A stretch of DNA of 64,000 nt, from positions 5,433,501 through 5,497,500 of the forward strand of contig NZ_CP108106.1 in the NCBI RefSeq assembly GCF_041435195.1, written 5' to 3'. Every line of letters begins with the position of its first letter. The stretch's first letter is position 1. The notes under the pieces were generated by a model, which worked only from the letters and a program-made list of their open reading frames with translations, made no database searches and had not been told where the DNA came from. Made by a program: the position numbers and the translations under genes. This stretch comes from Streptomyces sp. NBC_00224. GTDB taxonomy: Bacteria; Actinomycetota; Actinomycetes; Streptomycetales; Streptomycetaceae. Positions 8,229 through 24,016 of this stretch are shown here, in pieces.

Positions 8229-8759
8229 ATGCCGACGCCCAACAAGGCTGCCGACGTAGCCGAGCTTGAGGACAAGTTCCGCAGCTCTAACGCCGTCGTG
8301 CTGACCGAGTACCGGGGTCTCACCGTGGCGCAGCTCAAGACGCTGCGTCGTTCGCTCGGTGAGAACGCCCAGTACGCCGTGGTGAAGAACACGCTGACCA
8401 AGATCGCGGCCAACAACGCCGGGATCACCTCGCTCGACGACCAGTTCACTGGTCCGACGGGTGCCGCCTTCATCACCGGTGACCCGGTGGTGTCGGCCAA
8501 GGGTCTTCGTGACTTCGCCAAGGAGAACCCCAACCTGATCATCAAGGGCGGTGTCCTTGATGGCAAGGCGCTGTCCGCCGATGACATCAAGAAGCTTGCG
8601 GACCTTGAGTCCCGCGAGGTTCTGCTCAGCAAGCTGGCTGGCGCGTTCAAGGGCAAGCAGTCTCAGGCTGCCTCGCTCTTCCAGGCGCTGCCGTCGAAGT
8701 TCGTCCGCACTGCGGAAGCGCTTCGCGTCAAGCTCGCCGAGCAGGGCGGTGCCGAGTAA
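8229..8759 (+). CDS. rplJ: 50S ribosomal protein L10
   Basis: 176 residues from the ATG at 8229, with a strong GGAAGGAGG site at about 10 nt. L10 anchors the L7/L12 dimers to the 50S stalk base and, with them, represses its own leader. The N-terminal RNA-binding domain holds [11 protein letters not shown], and the C-terminal helix ([10 protein letters not shown]) is where L12 dimers dock. An upstream in-frame ATG at 8175 lies just after the attenuator and lacks the Shine-Dalgarno, so it was rejected. Confidence 0.96.
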   Translation: MPTPNKAADVAELEDKFRSSNAVVLTEYRGLTVAQLKTLRRSLGENAQYAVVKNTLTKIAANNAGITSLDDQFTGPTGAAFITGDPVVSAKGLRDFAKENPNLIIKGGVLDGKALSADDIKKLADLESREVLLSKLAGAFKGKQSQAASLFQALPSKFVRTAEALRVKLAEQGGAE

Positions 8760-8869
8760 TTCGGCTCGCGCATTGATCCGCGCCGCCTAGTGCGCGGGTC
8801 GTAGCGGGCCGTTACGCCCGCCTCTATATACATCCGGCACCTGCCGAATTAGTGGAAGGATCGCCCATC

Positions 8870-9253
8870 ATGGCGAAGCTCTCTCAGGACGACCTCCTCG
8901 CCCAGTTCGAGGAGATGACCCTCATCGAGCTCTCCGAGTTCGTCAAGGCCTTCGAGGAGAAGTTCGACGTCACCGCCGCCGCGGCCGTCGCCGTTGCCGG
9001 CCCCGCCGCCGGTGGCCCCGCCGCCGAGGCCGAGGAGGAGAAGGACGAGTTCGACGTCATCCTCACCGGTGCGGGCGACAAGAAGATCCAGGTCATCAAG
9101 GTCGTGCGTGAGCTGACCTCCCTGGGCCTCAAGGAGGCCAAGGACCTCGTCGACGGCACCCCGAAGCCGGTCCTCGAGAAGGTCAACAAGGAGGCCGCCG
9201 AGAAGGCTGCCGAGTCCCTCAAGGCTGCCGGTGCGGCCGTCGAGGTCAAGTGA
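8870..9253 (+). CDS. rplL: 50S ribosomal protein L7/L12
   Basis: 127 residues from the ATG at 8870, with GGAAGGA upstream. It is the multicopy stalk protein that recruits and activates EF-Tu, EF-G and other translational GTPases. The N-terminal dimerisation domain is followed by an Ala/Gly/Pro hinge (about residues 42-58) and the C-terminal factor-binding domain with [13 protein letters not shown] and [14 protein letters not shown]. It lies 110 nt downstream of rplJ; a hairpin follows 60 nt after the stop. Confidence 0.97.
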   Translation: MAKLSQDDLLAQFEEMTLIELSEFVKAFEEKFDVTAAAAVAVAGPAAGGPAAEAEEEKDEFDVILTGAGDKKIQVIKVVRELTSLGLKEAKDLVDGTPKPVLEKVNKEAAEKAAESLKAAGAAVEVK

Positions 9254-9313
9254 CCTTGTGAGTCTTCTGACTCTTTGTGCGTGACGTCCACGGGCGTGTA
9301 ACGCGTACACACT

Positions 9314-9347
9314 GAAGGGCGATCACCCATCCGGGTGGTCGCCCTTC
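9314..9347 (+). terminator. Terminator hairpin after rplL
   Basis: A 15-bp stem with one G-T wobble (9314-9328 with 9333-9347) and a 4-nt loop, without a T-run. It separates the L10 operon from the rpoB promoters. Confidence 0.75.
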
Positions 9348-9377
9348 GGCGTACCCGGGCGACGCGTGACGGCTGCC

Positions 9378-9405
9378 TTGCACGGAGGGCGACAGGGAGT
9401 ATGGT
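9378..9405 (+). promoter_or_regulatory. Candidate distal rpoB promoter
   Basis: TTGCAC (9378-9383) and TATGGT (9400-9405) with a 16-nt spacer, in the 604-nt rplL-rpoB gap. It is weaker than the proximal candidate. The rest of that gap shows no coding signal. Confidence 0.4.
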
Positions 9406-9647
9406 GATCATCGCCGTACGCCCCGTGTGCGCCTCGTAGCCGTAGCAGCCGTAACGGAGCGATCTCCGCGGAGCTGAGGGGTCTTGACGAACCGCACGCA
9501 GCGCGCAATTCTCAGGACGCGTCGTCACAAGGATCCAGATCCGAGGCATGGATCGACGGCGAAGAGGGCAGTAACGATGTGCGTCGTCACGGCGCGTGGC
9601 TTGCCGAGGTACTGAGAAGAACAATGAGGGTCGCGAAAAATCCGCCC

Positions 9648-9676
9648 TGGACATCAGTGGGCCGAGTGGCTACACT
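9648..9676 (+). promoter_or_regulatory. Proximal rpoB promoter
   Basis: TGGACA (9648-9653) and TACACT (9671-9676) with an ideal 17-nt spacer, about 180 nt upstream of the rpoB start. It fits the sigma-HrdB consensus well. Confidence 0.65.
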
Positions 9677-9857
9677 GACCCTTTGCGCTGCCTGTTAGCT
9701 GCCCCCTGCCCGTCACCAGGGGCATGCCCTCGCTTGAGCATCGTTGATTGAACTGCCCTGACCTGGCCTTTCAGCCTCAATCAGGAAATGTCTCTCTCTG
9801 TGCCCTCGTGGGACCGGTACGCGCGTAGTGAGTCCGAGCCCTCGGAAGGACCCCCTC

Positions 9858-12800
9858 TTGGCCGCCTCGCGCAACGCCTCGACCGCCAATACGAACAACG
9901 GCGCCAGCACCGCCCCGCTGCGCATCTCCTTTGCAAAGATCAAGGAGCCCCTCGAGGTTCCGAACCTCCTTGCGCTGCAAACCGAGAGCTTTGACTGGCT
10001 GCTCGGCAACGCCGCTTGGAAGGCTCGTGTCGAGTCGGCCCTGGAGAACGGACAGGACGTCCCCACCAAGTCCGGTCTGGAGGAGATCTTCGAGGAGATC
10101 TCTCCGATCGAGGACTTCAGCGGGTCGATGTCGCTGACCTTCCGCGACCACCGCTTCGAGCCCCCGAAGAACTCGATCGACGAGTGCAAGGAGCGCGACT
10201 TCACGTTCGCGGCCCCGCTCTTCGTCACCGCCGAGTTCACCAACAACGAGACCGGCGAGATCAAGTCCCAGACGGTCTTCATGGGCGACTTCCCGCTCAT
10301 GACCAACAAGGGCACCTTCGTCATCAACGGCACCGAGCGTGTCGTCGTGTCGCAGCTTGTCCGCTCGCCGGGTGTCTACTTCGACTCCAACATCGACAAG
10401 ACGTCCGACAAGGACATCTACACGGCCAAGATCATCCCGTCCCGGGGTGCCTGGCTTGAGATGGAGATCGACAAGCGCGACATGGTCGGTGTCCGCATCG
10501 ACCGCAAGCGCAAGCAGTCCGTCACCGTCCTCCTGAAGGCTCTCGGCTGGACCACCGAGCAGATCCTTGAGGAGTTCGGCGAGTACGAGTCGATGCGCGC
10601 CACCCTGGAGAAGGACCACACCCAGGGCCAGGACGACGCGCTGCTCGACATCTACCGCAAGCTGCGCCCGGGCGAGCCGCCGACGCGCGAGGCCGCTCAG
10701 ACGCTGCTCGAGAACCTCTACTTCAACCCGAAGCGCTACGACCTCGCGAAGGTCGGCCGCTACAAGGTGAACAAGAAGCTCGGCGCGGATGAGCCGCTGG
10801 ACGCCGGCGTCCTCACCACGGACGACGTCATCGCGACCATCAAGTACCTGGTCAAGCTGCACGCGGGCGAGACCGAGACGACCGGTGAGTCGGGTCGGAA
10901 CATCGTCGTCGAGACCGACGACATCGACCACTTCGGCAACCGTCGTCTGCGCAACGTCGGCGAGCTCATCCAGAACCAGGTCCGTACGGGTCTGGCGCGT
11001 ATGGAGCGTGTCGTCCGCGAGCGGATGACGACCCAGGACGTCGAGGCGATCACGCCGCAGACCCTGATCAACATCCGGCCGGTCGTCGCCTCCATCAAGG
11101 AGTTCTTCGGCACCAGCCAGCTGTCGCAGTTCATGGACCAGAACAACCCGCTGTCGGGTCTCACCCACAAGCGCCGTCTGTCGGCGCTTGGCCCGGGTGG
11201 TCTCTCCCGTGAGCGGGCCGGCTTCGAGGTCCGTGACGTGCACCCGTCGCACTACGGCCGCATGTGCCCGATCGAGACCCCTGAAGGCCCGAACATCGGT
11301 CTGATCGGTTCGCTCGCCTCGTACGGCCGCGTCAACGCGTTCGGCTTCATCGAGACGCCGTACCGCAAGGTCGTCGACGGCCAGGTCACCGACGAGGTCG
11401 ACTACATCACGGCCGACGAGGAAGACCGCTTCGTCATCGCGCAGGCCAACGCCGCGCTCAACGACGAGCTCCAGCTCACCGAGGCCCGCGTCCTGGTCCG
11501 CCGCCGTGGCGGCGAGGTCGACTACGTGCCGCCGGCCGAGGTGGACTACATCGACGTCTCGCCGCGCCAGATGGTGTCGGTCGCGACCGCGATGATCCCC
11601 TTCCTTGAGCACGACGACGCCAACCGTGCCCTCATGGGCGCGAACATGATGCGCCAGGCCGTGCCGCTCATCAAGTCCGAGGCGCCGCTCGTCGGCACCG
11701 GCATGGAGTACCGCTGCGCCACCGACGCGGGCGACGTGCTCAAGGCCGAGAAGGACGGTGTGGTCCAGGAGGTCTCCGCGGACTACATCACCATCGCCAA
11801 CGACGACGGCACGTACACCACGTACCGCCTGCACAAGTTCTCCCGCTCGAACCAGGGCACCTCGGTCAACCAGAAGGTTGTCGTGGACGAGGGCGCGCGG
11901 ATCATCGCGGGCCAGGTCCTCGCCGACGGTCCGGCGACCGAGAACGGCGAGATGGCGCTGGGCAAGAACCTGCTCGTGGCGTTCATGCCGTGGGAGGGTC
12001 ACAACTACGAGGACGCGATCATCCTGTCGCAGCGCCTCGTGCAGGACGACGTCCTCTCCTCGATCCACATCGAGGAGCACGAGGTCGACGCCCGTGACAC
12101 CAAGCTCGGCCCCGAGGAGATCACCCGGGACATCCCGAACGTCTCCGAGGAGGTCCTCGCCGACCTCGACGAGCGCGGCATCATCCGTATCGGTGCCGAG
12201 GTCGTCGCCGGCGACATCCTCGTCGGCAAGGTCACGCCCAAGGGCGAGACCGAGCTGACGCCGGAGGAGCGCCTGCTCCGCGCGATCTTCGGTGAGAAGG
12301 CCCGTGAGGTCCGTGACACCTCGCTGAAGGTGCCGCACGGCGAGACCGGCAAGATCATCGGCGTCCGCGTCTTCGACCGTGAAGAGGGCGACGAGCTGCC
12401 GCCGGGCGTGAACCAGCTGGTTCGTGTCTACGTGGCGCAGAAGCGCAAGATCACGGACGGTGACAAGCTCGCCGGCCGTCACGGCAACAAGGGTGTCATC
12501 TCCAAGATCCTGCCGATCGAGGACATGCCGTTCCTGGAGGACGGCACCCCGGTCGACATCATCCTCAACCCGCTGGGTGTCCCGTCCCGAATGAACCCGG
12601 GACAGGTCCTGGAGATCCACCTCGGCTGGCTCGCCAGCCGCGGCTGGGACGTCTCCGGTCTGGCCGACGACTGGGCCCAGCGCCTGCAGGCCATCGGCGC
12701 CGACCAGGTCGCCCCCGGCACCAACGTCGCGACGCCGGTCTTCGACGGCGCCCGCGAGGACGAGATCGCCGGTCTCTTCGAGGCCACGATCCCGAACCGC

Positions 12801-13343
12801 GACGGGGACCGCCTGGTCCAGCCGTCAGGTAAGGCCAACCTGTTCGACGGCCGCTCCGGCGAGCCGTTCCCGGACCCGATCTCGATCGGGTACATGTACA
12901 TCCTGAAGCTGCACCACCTGGTCGACGACAAGCTGCACGCCCGCTCGACCGGTCCGTACTCGATGATCACCCAGCAGCCGCTGGGTGGTAAGGCCCAGTT
13001 CGGTGGCCAGCGCTTCGGTGAGATGGAGGTGTGGGCGCTGGAGGCATACGGCGCCGCCTACGCCCTCCAGGAGCTGCTGACCATCAAGTCCGACGACGTC
13101 ACCGGCCGTGTGAAGGTCTACGAGGCCATCGTCAAGGGCGAGAACATCCCCGAGCCCGGCATTCCCGAGTCCTTCAAGGTGCTCATCAAGGAAATGCAGT
13201 CGCTCTGCCTCAACGTGGAGGTGCTGTCCTCGGACGGCATGTCCATCGAGATGCGCGACACGGACGAGGACGTCTTCCGCGCTGCGGAGGAGCTCGGTAT
13301 CGACCTGTCCCGGCGCGAGCCGAGCAGCGTCGAAGAGGTCTGA
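9858..13343 (+). CDS. rpoB: DNA-directed RNA polymerase subunit beta
   Basis: 1161 residues when started at the TTG at 9858 ([14 protein letters not shown]), which sits 7 nt after GGAAGGA and gives the length I recall for S. coelicolor RpoB. An in-frame ATG-type start at 9828 lacks a ribosome-binding site. The beta subunit forms half of the catalytic cleft and binds rifampicin. Visible are the rifampicin-pocket cluster at 433-442 ([10 protein letters not shown], with S433, H437, R440 and S442 all wild type), the [18 protein letters not shown] fork region, the [24 protein letters not shown] segment contacting the active site, and the C-terminal [19 protein letters not shown] clamp segment. rpoC follows after a 97-nt gap with a hairpin. 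Confidence 0.98.
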   Translation: MAASRNASTANTNNGASTAPLRISFAKIKEPLEVPNLLALQTESFDWLLGNAAWKARVESALENGQDVPTKSGLEEIFEEISPIEDFSGSMSLTFRDHRFEPPKNSIDECKERDFTFAAPLFVTAEFTNNETGEIKSQTVFMGDFPLMTNKGTFVINGTERVVVSQLVRSPGVYFDSNIDKTSDKDIYTAKIIPSRGAWLEMEIDKRDMVGVRIDRKRKQSVTVLLKALGWTTEQILEEFGEYESMRATLEKDHTQGQDDALLDIYRKLRPGEPPTREAAQTLLENLYFNPKRYDLAKVGRYKVNKKLGADEPLDAGVLTTDDVIATIKYLVKLHAGETETTGESGRNIVVETDDIDHFGNRRLRNVGELIQNQVRTGLARMERVVRERMTTQDVEAITPQTLINIRPVVASIKEFFGTSQLSQFMDQNNPLSGLTHKRRLSALGPGGLSRERAGFEVRDVHPSHYGRMCPIETPEGPNIGLIGSLASYGRVNAFGFIETPYRKVVDGQVTDEVDYITADEEDRFVIAQANAALNDELQLTEARVLVRRRGGEVDYVPPAEVDYIDVSPRQMVSVATAMIPFLEHDDANRALMGANMMRQAVPLIKSEAPLVGTGMEYRCATDAGDVLKAEKDGVVQEVSADYITIANDDGTYTTYRLHKFSRSNQGTSVNQKVVVDEGARIIAGQVLADGPATENGEMALGKNLLVAFMPWEGHNYEDAIILSQRLVQDDVLSSIHIEEHEVDARDTKLGPEEITRDIPNVSEEVLADLDERGIIRIGAEVVAGDILVGKVTPKGETELTPEERLLRAIFGEKAREVRDTSLKVPHGETGKIIGVRVFDREEGDELPPGVNQLVRVYVAQKRKITDGDKLAGRHGNKGVISKILPIEDMPFLEDGTPVDIILNPLGVPSRMNPGQVLEIHLGWLASRGWDVSGLADDWAQRLQAIGADQVAPGTNVATPVFDGAREDEIAGLFEATIPNRDGDRLVQPSGKANLFDGRSGEPFPDPISIGYMYILKLHHLVDDKLHARSTGPYSMITQQPLGGKAQFGGQRFGEMEVWALEAYGAAYALQELLTIKSDDVTGRVKVYEAIVKGENIPEPGIPESFKVLIKEMQSLCLNVEVLSSDGMSIEMRDTDEDVFRAAEELGIDLSRREPSSVEEV

Positions 13344-13350
13344 CGGGTCT

Positions 13351-13379
13351 GGTGGGGGCTCTCCCGTAGAGCCCCCACC
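13351..13379 (+). promoter_or_regulatory. Intercistronic hairpin between rpoB and rpoC
   Basis: A perfect 12-bp GC-rich stem (13351-13362 with 13368-13379) and a 5-nt loop, starting 8 nt after the rpoB stop, with no T-run. It may tune rpoB/rpoC stoichiometry through RNA processing or partial termination. Confidence 0.6.
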
Positions 13380-13440
13380 GTCCCCGGACCCCCCTCAGAC
13401 CATCTTGAAGAATCGACCCCGAAAGAGGGATTGACGACAA

Positions 13441-17340
<3,900 letters not shown>

Positions 17341-17354
17341 GGCGTACGTCCACT

Positions 17355-17395
17355 GAAGGGCGCCCACTCCGTTTCACACGGGGTGGGCGCCCTTC
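17355..17395 (+). terminator. Terminator of rpoBC
   Basis: A 16-bp stem with one wobble (17355-17370 with 17380-17395) and a 9-nt loop, 14 nt after the rpoC stop, without a T-run. Confidence 0.85.
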
Positions 17396-17434
17396 GGCGT
17401 ATCGTGGGTCGCCCTTGTCGAACGCATATGCGAA

Positions 17435-17749
17435 ATGCGAGCAGCGGGAGAGGCGGTGCGGCCGATGGTGGTGGGTGCTCAGGAGCGGCTGGTGGACGTG
17501 GTGGTGGCCGCGGTGGAGGTGGCGGCCGAGGCGGGGGAGTCCGGTACGTACACCGCCGATGTCGGCCGGGCGCTCGGGGCGGTCGTGGCCAAGGTGGGGG
17601 CGCGGATCGCCGTCGACGGGGAGGCGCGGGGGTTCTCCAGCGGGTGGCGGGAGGCCATGGCGTTCATGTCCGGGGGCGGCGCGGAGGGCGGGGCCCGGGT
17701 GGTACGGATGCCGGTGCGCGGGGGAGAGGGCGAGGTCACTCCGGGGTGA
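17435..17749 (+). CDS. Small protein of unknown function downstream of rpoC
   Basis: 104 residues from the ATG at 17435; an internal ATG at 17465 would give 94 and also has a GGGAGAGG stretch upstream. Codon use is strongly G/C in third position, as expected of a real streptomycete gene. The product is Val/Ala/Gly-rich with an N-terminal amphipathic helix (AQERLVDVVVAAVEVAAEAG), a YTADVGRALGAVVAK segment, and a Gly-rich tail. There is no signal peptide, membrane helix or known motif. It is probably its own unit because the rpoC terminator precedes it. Confidence 0.55.
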   Translation: MRAAGEAVRPMVVGAQERLVDVVVAAVEVAAEAGESGTYTADVGRALGAVVAKVGARIAVDGEARGFSSGWREAMAFMSGGGAEGGARVVRMPVRGGEGEVTPG

Positions 17750-17885
17750 GGGGCACGTGCCCGGGGAAGTTGCGGGGGCGCACGCTGGTGGCGTGCGAGC
17801 GTGCACGCAAATACGGAGGAGAGCGACAAGGCCCGTAATCCCGGCACAAAATCCTTACAGTGGGGGCCGGGTGGGCCATTAATTC

Positions 17886-17897
17886 CTTGCGCGCAAG
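17886..17897. promoter_or_regulatory. Palindrome upstream of the XRE-type regulator
   Basis: CTTGCGCGCAAG, a perfect 12-bp palindrome ending 39 nt before the regulator's ATG and just ahead of TAGTCT (17903-17908), a possible -10 box. The position suits an operator for autoregulation; no binding data are visible. Confidence 0.4.
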
Positions 17898-17936
17898 CGC
17901 GATAGTCTGGTCCTTGCCGCGGAGGAGGCGATCATC

Positions 17937-18362
17937 ATGACCACCAGCGAGCTGGACCGGTTCGCGACCTGGATCGAAGATCTGATCCGTCGGCGCGGCT
18001 TCGACATCGACAGCCCGCGCGGCGGCGGCAGGTCGCGCCTCGCCGACGAGGCCGGGGTGCACCGGGCCGCCGTCACCCGTCTGCTGCAGCGCCAGAGCAT
18101 GCCCGACCTGGAGACCACCCGGCGCCTGGCGCATGTGCTCCAGGTGCCGGTACGGGAGATGCTGATCCGCTCCGGGCGGCTCACCGAGGACGATCTGCCG
18201 CTGCCGTCGCTCCGCGCGGGTGGCGCGCCGTCCTGGACGCTGACCCTGGAAGAGGCGGCCGTGGGGCTCGGCGTGCCGCCGGAGCAGCGGGCGATGTTCA
18301 TCAAGGTGGCGGGGCAGTTCTTGCCGGACGCGGCGTCCAGGGGGTCGGTGGAGTCCCGCTGA
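17937..18362 (+). CDS. XRE-family helix-turn-helix transcriptional regulator
   Basis: 141 residues from the ATG at 17937, with GGAGGAGGCG upstream. A single HTH_3/Cro-C1 domain spans about residues 33-82 (SRLADEAGVHRAAVTRLLQ ... RLAHVLQVPVREML), with recognition helix HRAAVTRLLQR. The N-terminal helix (ELDRFATWIEDLIRRRGF) and an approximately 55-residue C-terminal part without a ligand domain complete it. It acts in the cytoplasm as a DNA-binding protein; target unknown. The 12-bp palindrome at 17886 is a candidate autoregulatory site. Confidence 0.85.
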   Translation: MTTSELDRFATWIEDLIRRRGFDIDSPRGGGRSRLADEAGVHRAAVTRLLQRQSMPDLETTRRLAHVLQVPVREMLIRSGRLTEDDLPLPSLRAGGAPSWTLTLEEAAVGLGVPPEQRAMFIKVAGQFLPDAASRGSVESR

Positions 18363-18412
18363 CCGCTTCGCGGAGAGGCGTGGTTTTCGCCCGCGGCCCG
18401 TGCGCGGCTGAT

Positions 18413-18453
18413 GGGTCCCCCAAGTTCTCGGCTTCGCCCGAACAGGGGGACCC
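18413..18453. repeat. GGGTCCCCC/GGGGGACCC hairpin element
   Basis: A 9-bp perfect outer stem (18413-18421 with 18445-18453) encloses a smaller GTTC/GAAC hairpin. It lies 50 nt after the regulator stop, may act as its terminator, and resembles a hairpin commonly dispersed between Streptomyces genes. Confidence 0.55.
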
Positions 18454-18466
18454 CCATCGCGGCAGG

Positions 18467-18495
18467 GCCGCACAATGTCACAGCCCCGCGCCCCT
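18467..18495. repeat. Copy 1 of a short dispersed repeat
   Basis: 29 nt beginning GCCGCACAATGTCACAG and ending GCGCCCCT. It is near-identical, with a one-base indel, to 50621-50648. Confidence 0.6.
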
Positions 18496-18582
18496 TTTGG
18501 GCCCCGCCCAGTAAGCTGTCACGGCCTGTCCCACGTCCCATGGGCGGGATTGGCGGCGAGGGGACGCGAGAGAGAGCCGTGC

Positions 18583-19260
18583 ATGGCTGAGAGCGACGGG
18601 TTCTCCCGGCCCAGCGGCGACCGAGCCGGTCGTGCGGGCCGCGATCCCGGGTCCCGTCCGCCCGACGACCGCCGCGACCCGCGCCCCGCCTCCCCGTACG
18701 ACCGCCCGGAAGGCGCCTCGCCGGGCGCTGGGGCCTCCGGGGGCCTGCCGCCGCCCCCGGACAGCCTGTCCGGGCTGCTGGCTTCCTTAGGGGCCCATCT
18801 CGAACGCCACTCCGCCGAGGAGCTCATCGTCCTGCTCCGCGACGAGCTGGAGCGGCGCGAGCTGCGGGCGTACGCGGCGGGCTGGCGCGACGCGGCCGCC
18901 CAGTACCAGCGCGCCCTGGACGAGACCGCCTCGGCCGCCCGGGCGCGGAGCTTACGGAGGGTGGGCCGCCGGCCCGGCCAGGGCGAGGTCATCCCGCTGC
19001 ACAGGGAGTCCCGTACACCGCCGGACCCGGGCGAGATACCCGACTCCCCGGAAGACCCCGAGCCGCCCGCCTCCCCGCCGCGGCGCCGTGCCGACGGCGC
19101 CGCGCCCGGGGCCGCGGCCGATCCCGACGCCCCGCCCGGCACGCCGGGGCTCGTGCCCAAGAGCCCTCGTTCCAGGGCGCCGACGATCCCCCGGCTGGCC
19201 GCGCCCCGGCGGGAGCGGGGCCGGGGAGCCGCGGAGTCTCCGGAGGAGGGGCCCGCGTGA
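18583..19260 (+). CDS. Proline/arginine-rich protein of unknown function
   Basis: 225 residues from the ATG at 18583 (AGAGAG upstream); a longer start at 18475 falls inside a dispersed repeat and was rejected. Most of the chain is low-complexity Pro/Arg/Ser/Gly and likely disordered. A folded helical core at about residues 62-125 (DSLSGLLASLGAHLERHSAEELIVLLRDELERRELRAYAAGWRDAA) looks coiled-coil-like. There is no signal peptide or membrane segment. It sits upstream of the str operon. Function unknown. Confidence 0.7.
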   Translation: MAESDGFSRPSGDRAGRAGRDPGSRPPDDRRDPRPASPYDRPEGASPGAGASGGLPPPPDSLSGLLASLGAHLERHSAEELIVLLRDELERRELRAYAAGWRDAAAQYQRALDETASAARARSLRRVGRRPGQGEVIPLHRESRTPPDPGEIPDSPEDPEPPASPPRRRADGAAPGAAADPDAPPGTPGLVPKSPRSRAPTIPRLAAPRRERGRGAAESPEEGPA

Positions 19261-19308
19261 GACGCGTCTCACCGGGTCCGCACGGTGTCCCGCGTGTGGG
19301 TATTTGTT

Positions 19309-19337
19309 TTGACCCAAGTCGATGAGGTAGGTACGCT
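19309..19337 (+). promoter_or_regulatory. str operon promoter
   Basis: TTGACC (19309-19314) and TACGCT (19332-19337) with a 17-nt spacer, about 190 nt upstream of rpsL. It is a good match to the HrdB consensus. Confidence 0.65.
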
Positions 19338-19456
19338 CAGACCTTGTGCCTGGGGTGTGCCTGGGCTCCCCTGCGTGCCTACGTCCGCAGGGCGAGCCAG
19401 ATACGGCCACCGCAATCTGCGCCCTCTCCGTGCCCACGGCGAGACCTCGCAGTATT

Positions 19457-19481
19457 CGACACACCCGACCGCGTGGGTCGG
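19457..19481 (+). promoter_or_regulatory. Leader element upstream of rpsL, shared with the S10 operon
   Basis: 25 nt that differ at a single position from 32366-32390 in the S10 leader. CCGACC (19465-19470) pairs with GGTCGG (19476-19481) over a GCGTG loop. It lies 50 nt upstream of the rpsL start, on the transcript predicted from the promoter at 19309. Confidence 0.6.
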
Positions 19482-19530
19482 TGACGTTCCAGGTTAGTTT
19501 TACGATCGGCACACAGAAACCGGAGAAGTA

Positions 19531-19902
19531 GTGCCTACGATCCAGCAGCTGGTCCGGAAGGGCCGGCAGGACAAGGTCGAGAAGACGAAGACGCCCGCGC
19601 TTGAGGCTTCGCCCCAGCGTCGTGGCGTCTGCACGCGTGTGTTCACGACCACCCCGAAGAAGCCGAACTCGGCGCTGCGGAAGGTCGCGCGTGTGCGTCT
19701 GACCTCCGGCATCGAGGTCACGGCCTACATTCCGGGTGAGGGACACAACCTGCAGGAGCACTCGATCGTGCTCGTGCGTGGTGGCCGTGTGAAGGACCTG
19801 CCGGGTGTTCGCTACAAGATCATCCGCGGTGCGCTTGACACGCAGGCTGTCAAGAACCGCAAGCAGGCCCGCAGCCGCTACGGCGCCAAGAAGGAGAAGT
19901 AA
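19531..19902 (+). CDS. rpsL: 30S ribosomal protein S12
   Basis: 123 residues from the GTG at 19531 (GGAGAAG upstream). S12 lies at the decoding centre and controls fidelity. The [15 protein letters not shown] loop carries K43 and [10 protein letters not shown] carries K88. Both are wild type, the residues whose substitution gives streptomycin resistance in Streptomyces. It is the first gene of the str operon; rpsG follows after 2 nt. Confidence 0.98.
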   Translation: MPTIQQLVRKGRQDKVEKTKTPALEASPQRRGVCTRVFTTTPKKPNSALRKVARVRLTSGIEVTAYIPGEGHNLQEHSIVLVRGGRVKDLPGVRYKIIRGALDTQAVKNRKQARSRYGAKKEK

Positions 19903-19904
19903 GA

Positions 19905-20375
19905 ATGCCTCGTAAGGGCCCCGCCCCGAAGCGCCCGGTCATCATTGACCCGGTCTACCAGTCTCCTCTTGTCACCTCGCTGATCAACAAGATCCTGCTG
20001 GACGGCAAGCGCTCCACCGCCGAGCGCATCGTCTACGGCGCCATGGAAGGCCTCCGCGAGAAGACCGGCGCTGACCCGGTCATCACGCTGAAGCGCGCGC
20101 TGGAGAACGTCAAGCCGTCGCTTGAGGTCAAGTCCCGCCGTGTCGGTGGCGCGACCTACCAGGTGCCGATCGAGGTCAAGCCCGGCCGCGCCGCCACCCT
20201 CTCGCTGCGCTGGATCGTGGGTTACTCCCGCGCCCGCCGCGAGAAGACCATGACCGAACGCCTCATGAACGAGCTGCTCGACGCCTCCAACGGCCTCGGC
20301 GCTGCCGTCAAGAAGCGTGAGGACACGCACAAGATGGCCGAGTCCAACAAGGCCTTCGCGCACTACCGCTGGTAG
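19905..20375 (+). CDS. rpsG: 30S ribosomal protein S7
   Basis: 156 residues from the ATG at 19905. S7 nucleates assembly of the 30S head and contacts E-site t[13 protein letters not shown] at the start, the [22 protein letters not shown] helix and the beta-hairpin segment [12 protein letters not shown] are typical. The spacing of 2 nt from rpsL implies translational coupling. fusA follows after 37 nt. Confidence 0.98.
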   Translation: MPRKGPAPKRPVIIDPVYQSPLVTSLINKILLDGKRSTAERIVYGAMEGLREKTGADPVITLKRALENVKPSLEVKSRRVGGATYQVPIEVKPGRAATLSLRWIVGYSRARREKTMTERLMNELLDASNGLGAAVKKREDTHKMAESNKAFAHYRW

Positions 20376-20412
20376 TCGTACCCACATCGAGACCGAGAGA
20401 AGACTGAGCCTT

Positions 20413-22539
<2,127 letters not shown>

Positions 22540-22584
22540 CTCTTCCGAGTTCAATCGCTTTAGGCTTGTCACCGGAGTCCGGCG

Positions 22585-22624
22585 GGGCATTCGGCGCAAT
22601 ACGGGAGTATTGCGTCGGATGCCC
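22585..22624 (+). promoter_or_regulatory. Long hairpin between fusA and tuf
   Basis: An 18-bp stem with two G-T wobbles (22585-22602 with 22607-22624) capped by a GGGA tetraloop, 78 nt before the tuf start. No T-run follows. It may be a partial terminator or a leader structure of tuf. A TAGGCT hexamer at 22561 is a possible -10 of a separate tuf promoter. Confidence 0.6.
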
Positions 22625-22701
22625 CCGGGCCCGGCATCCCAGCAAAGATCACCTGGCGCCGATGAAGCAAGGCGTACAGAACCACTCCGCAGGAGGACTC
22701 A

Positions 22702-23895
<1,194 letters not shown>

Positions 23896-23937
23896 TCACT
23901 TGTTGTCTGACCTGGTAGCTCGCAACTGAGCACCAAG

Positions 23938-23971
23938 AGAGGGCCCCGCACCGAAAGGTGCGGGGCCCTCT
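23938..23971. terminator. Terminator of the str operon
   Basis: A 15-bp perfect stem (23938-23952 with 23957-23971) capped by a GAAA tetraloop, 42 nt after the tuf stop. Being symmetric, it can also stop the convergent deacetylase gene. Confidence 0.9.
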
Positions 23972-24016
23972 TGCTGTACGCGTCTTTGCTGTACGCGCCT
24001 TCTCTGTACGCGTCTC
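23972..24016. repeat. Three tandem 15-nt repeats
   Basis: TGCTGTACGCGTCTT is followed by two slightly diverged copies (23972-23986, 23987-24001, 24002-24016). The array starts at the edge of the tuf terminator and overlaps the stop codon of the convergent deacetylase gene. Confidence 0.7.

Noticed and set aside
9828..9857. In-frame upstream start for rpoB at 9828
   Set aside because: The GGAAGGA site at 9844 lies downstream of it and points to the TTG at 9858, which gives the length I recall for streptomycete RpoB.
9777..12620. Long antisense open frame (about 947 codons) opposite rpoB
   Set aside because: Same cause as above; the rpoB reading has clear motifs and codon bias.
18475..18582. 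Longer start for the Pro/Arg-rich protein
   Set aside because: The added segment lies within a dispersed repeat found also at 50.6 kb, and the ATG at 18583 has a better upstream site.
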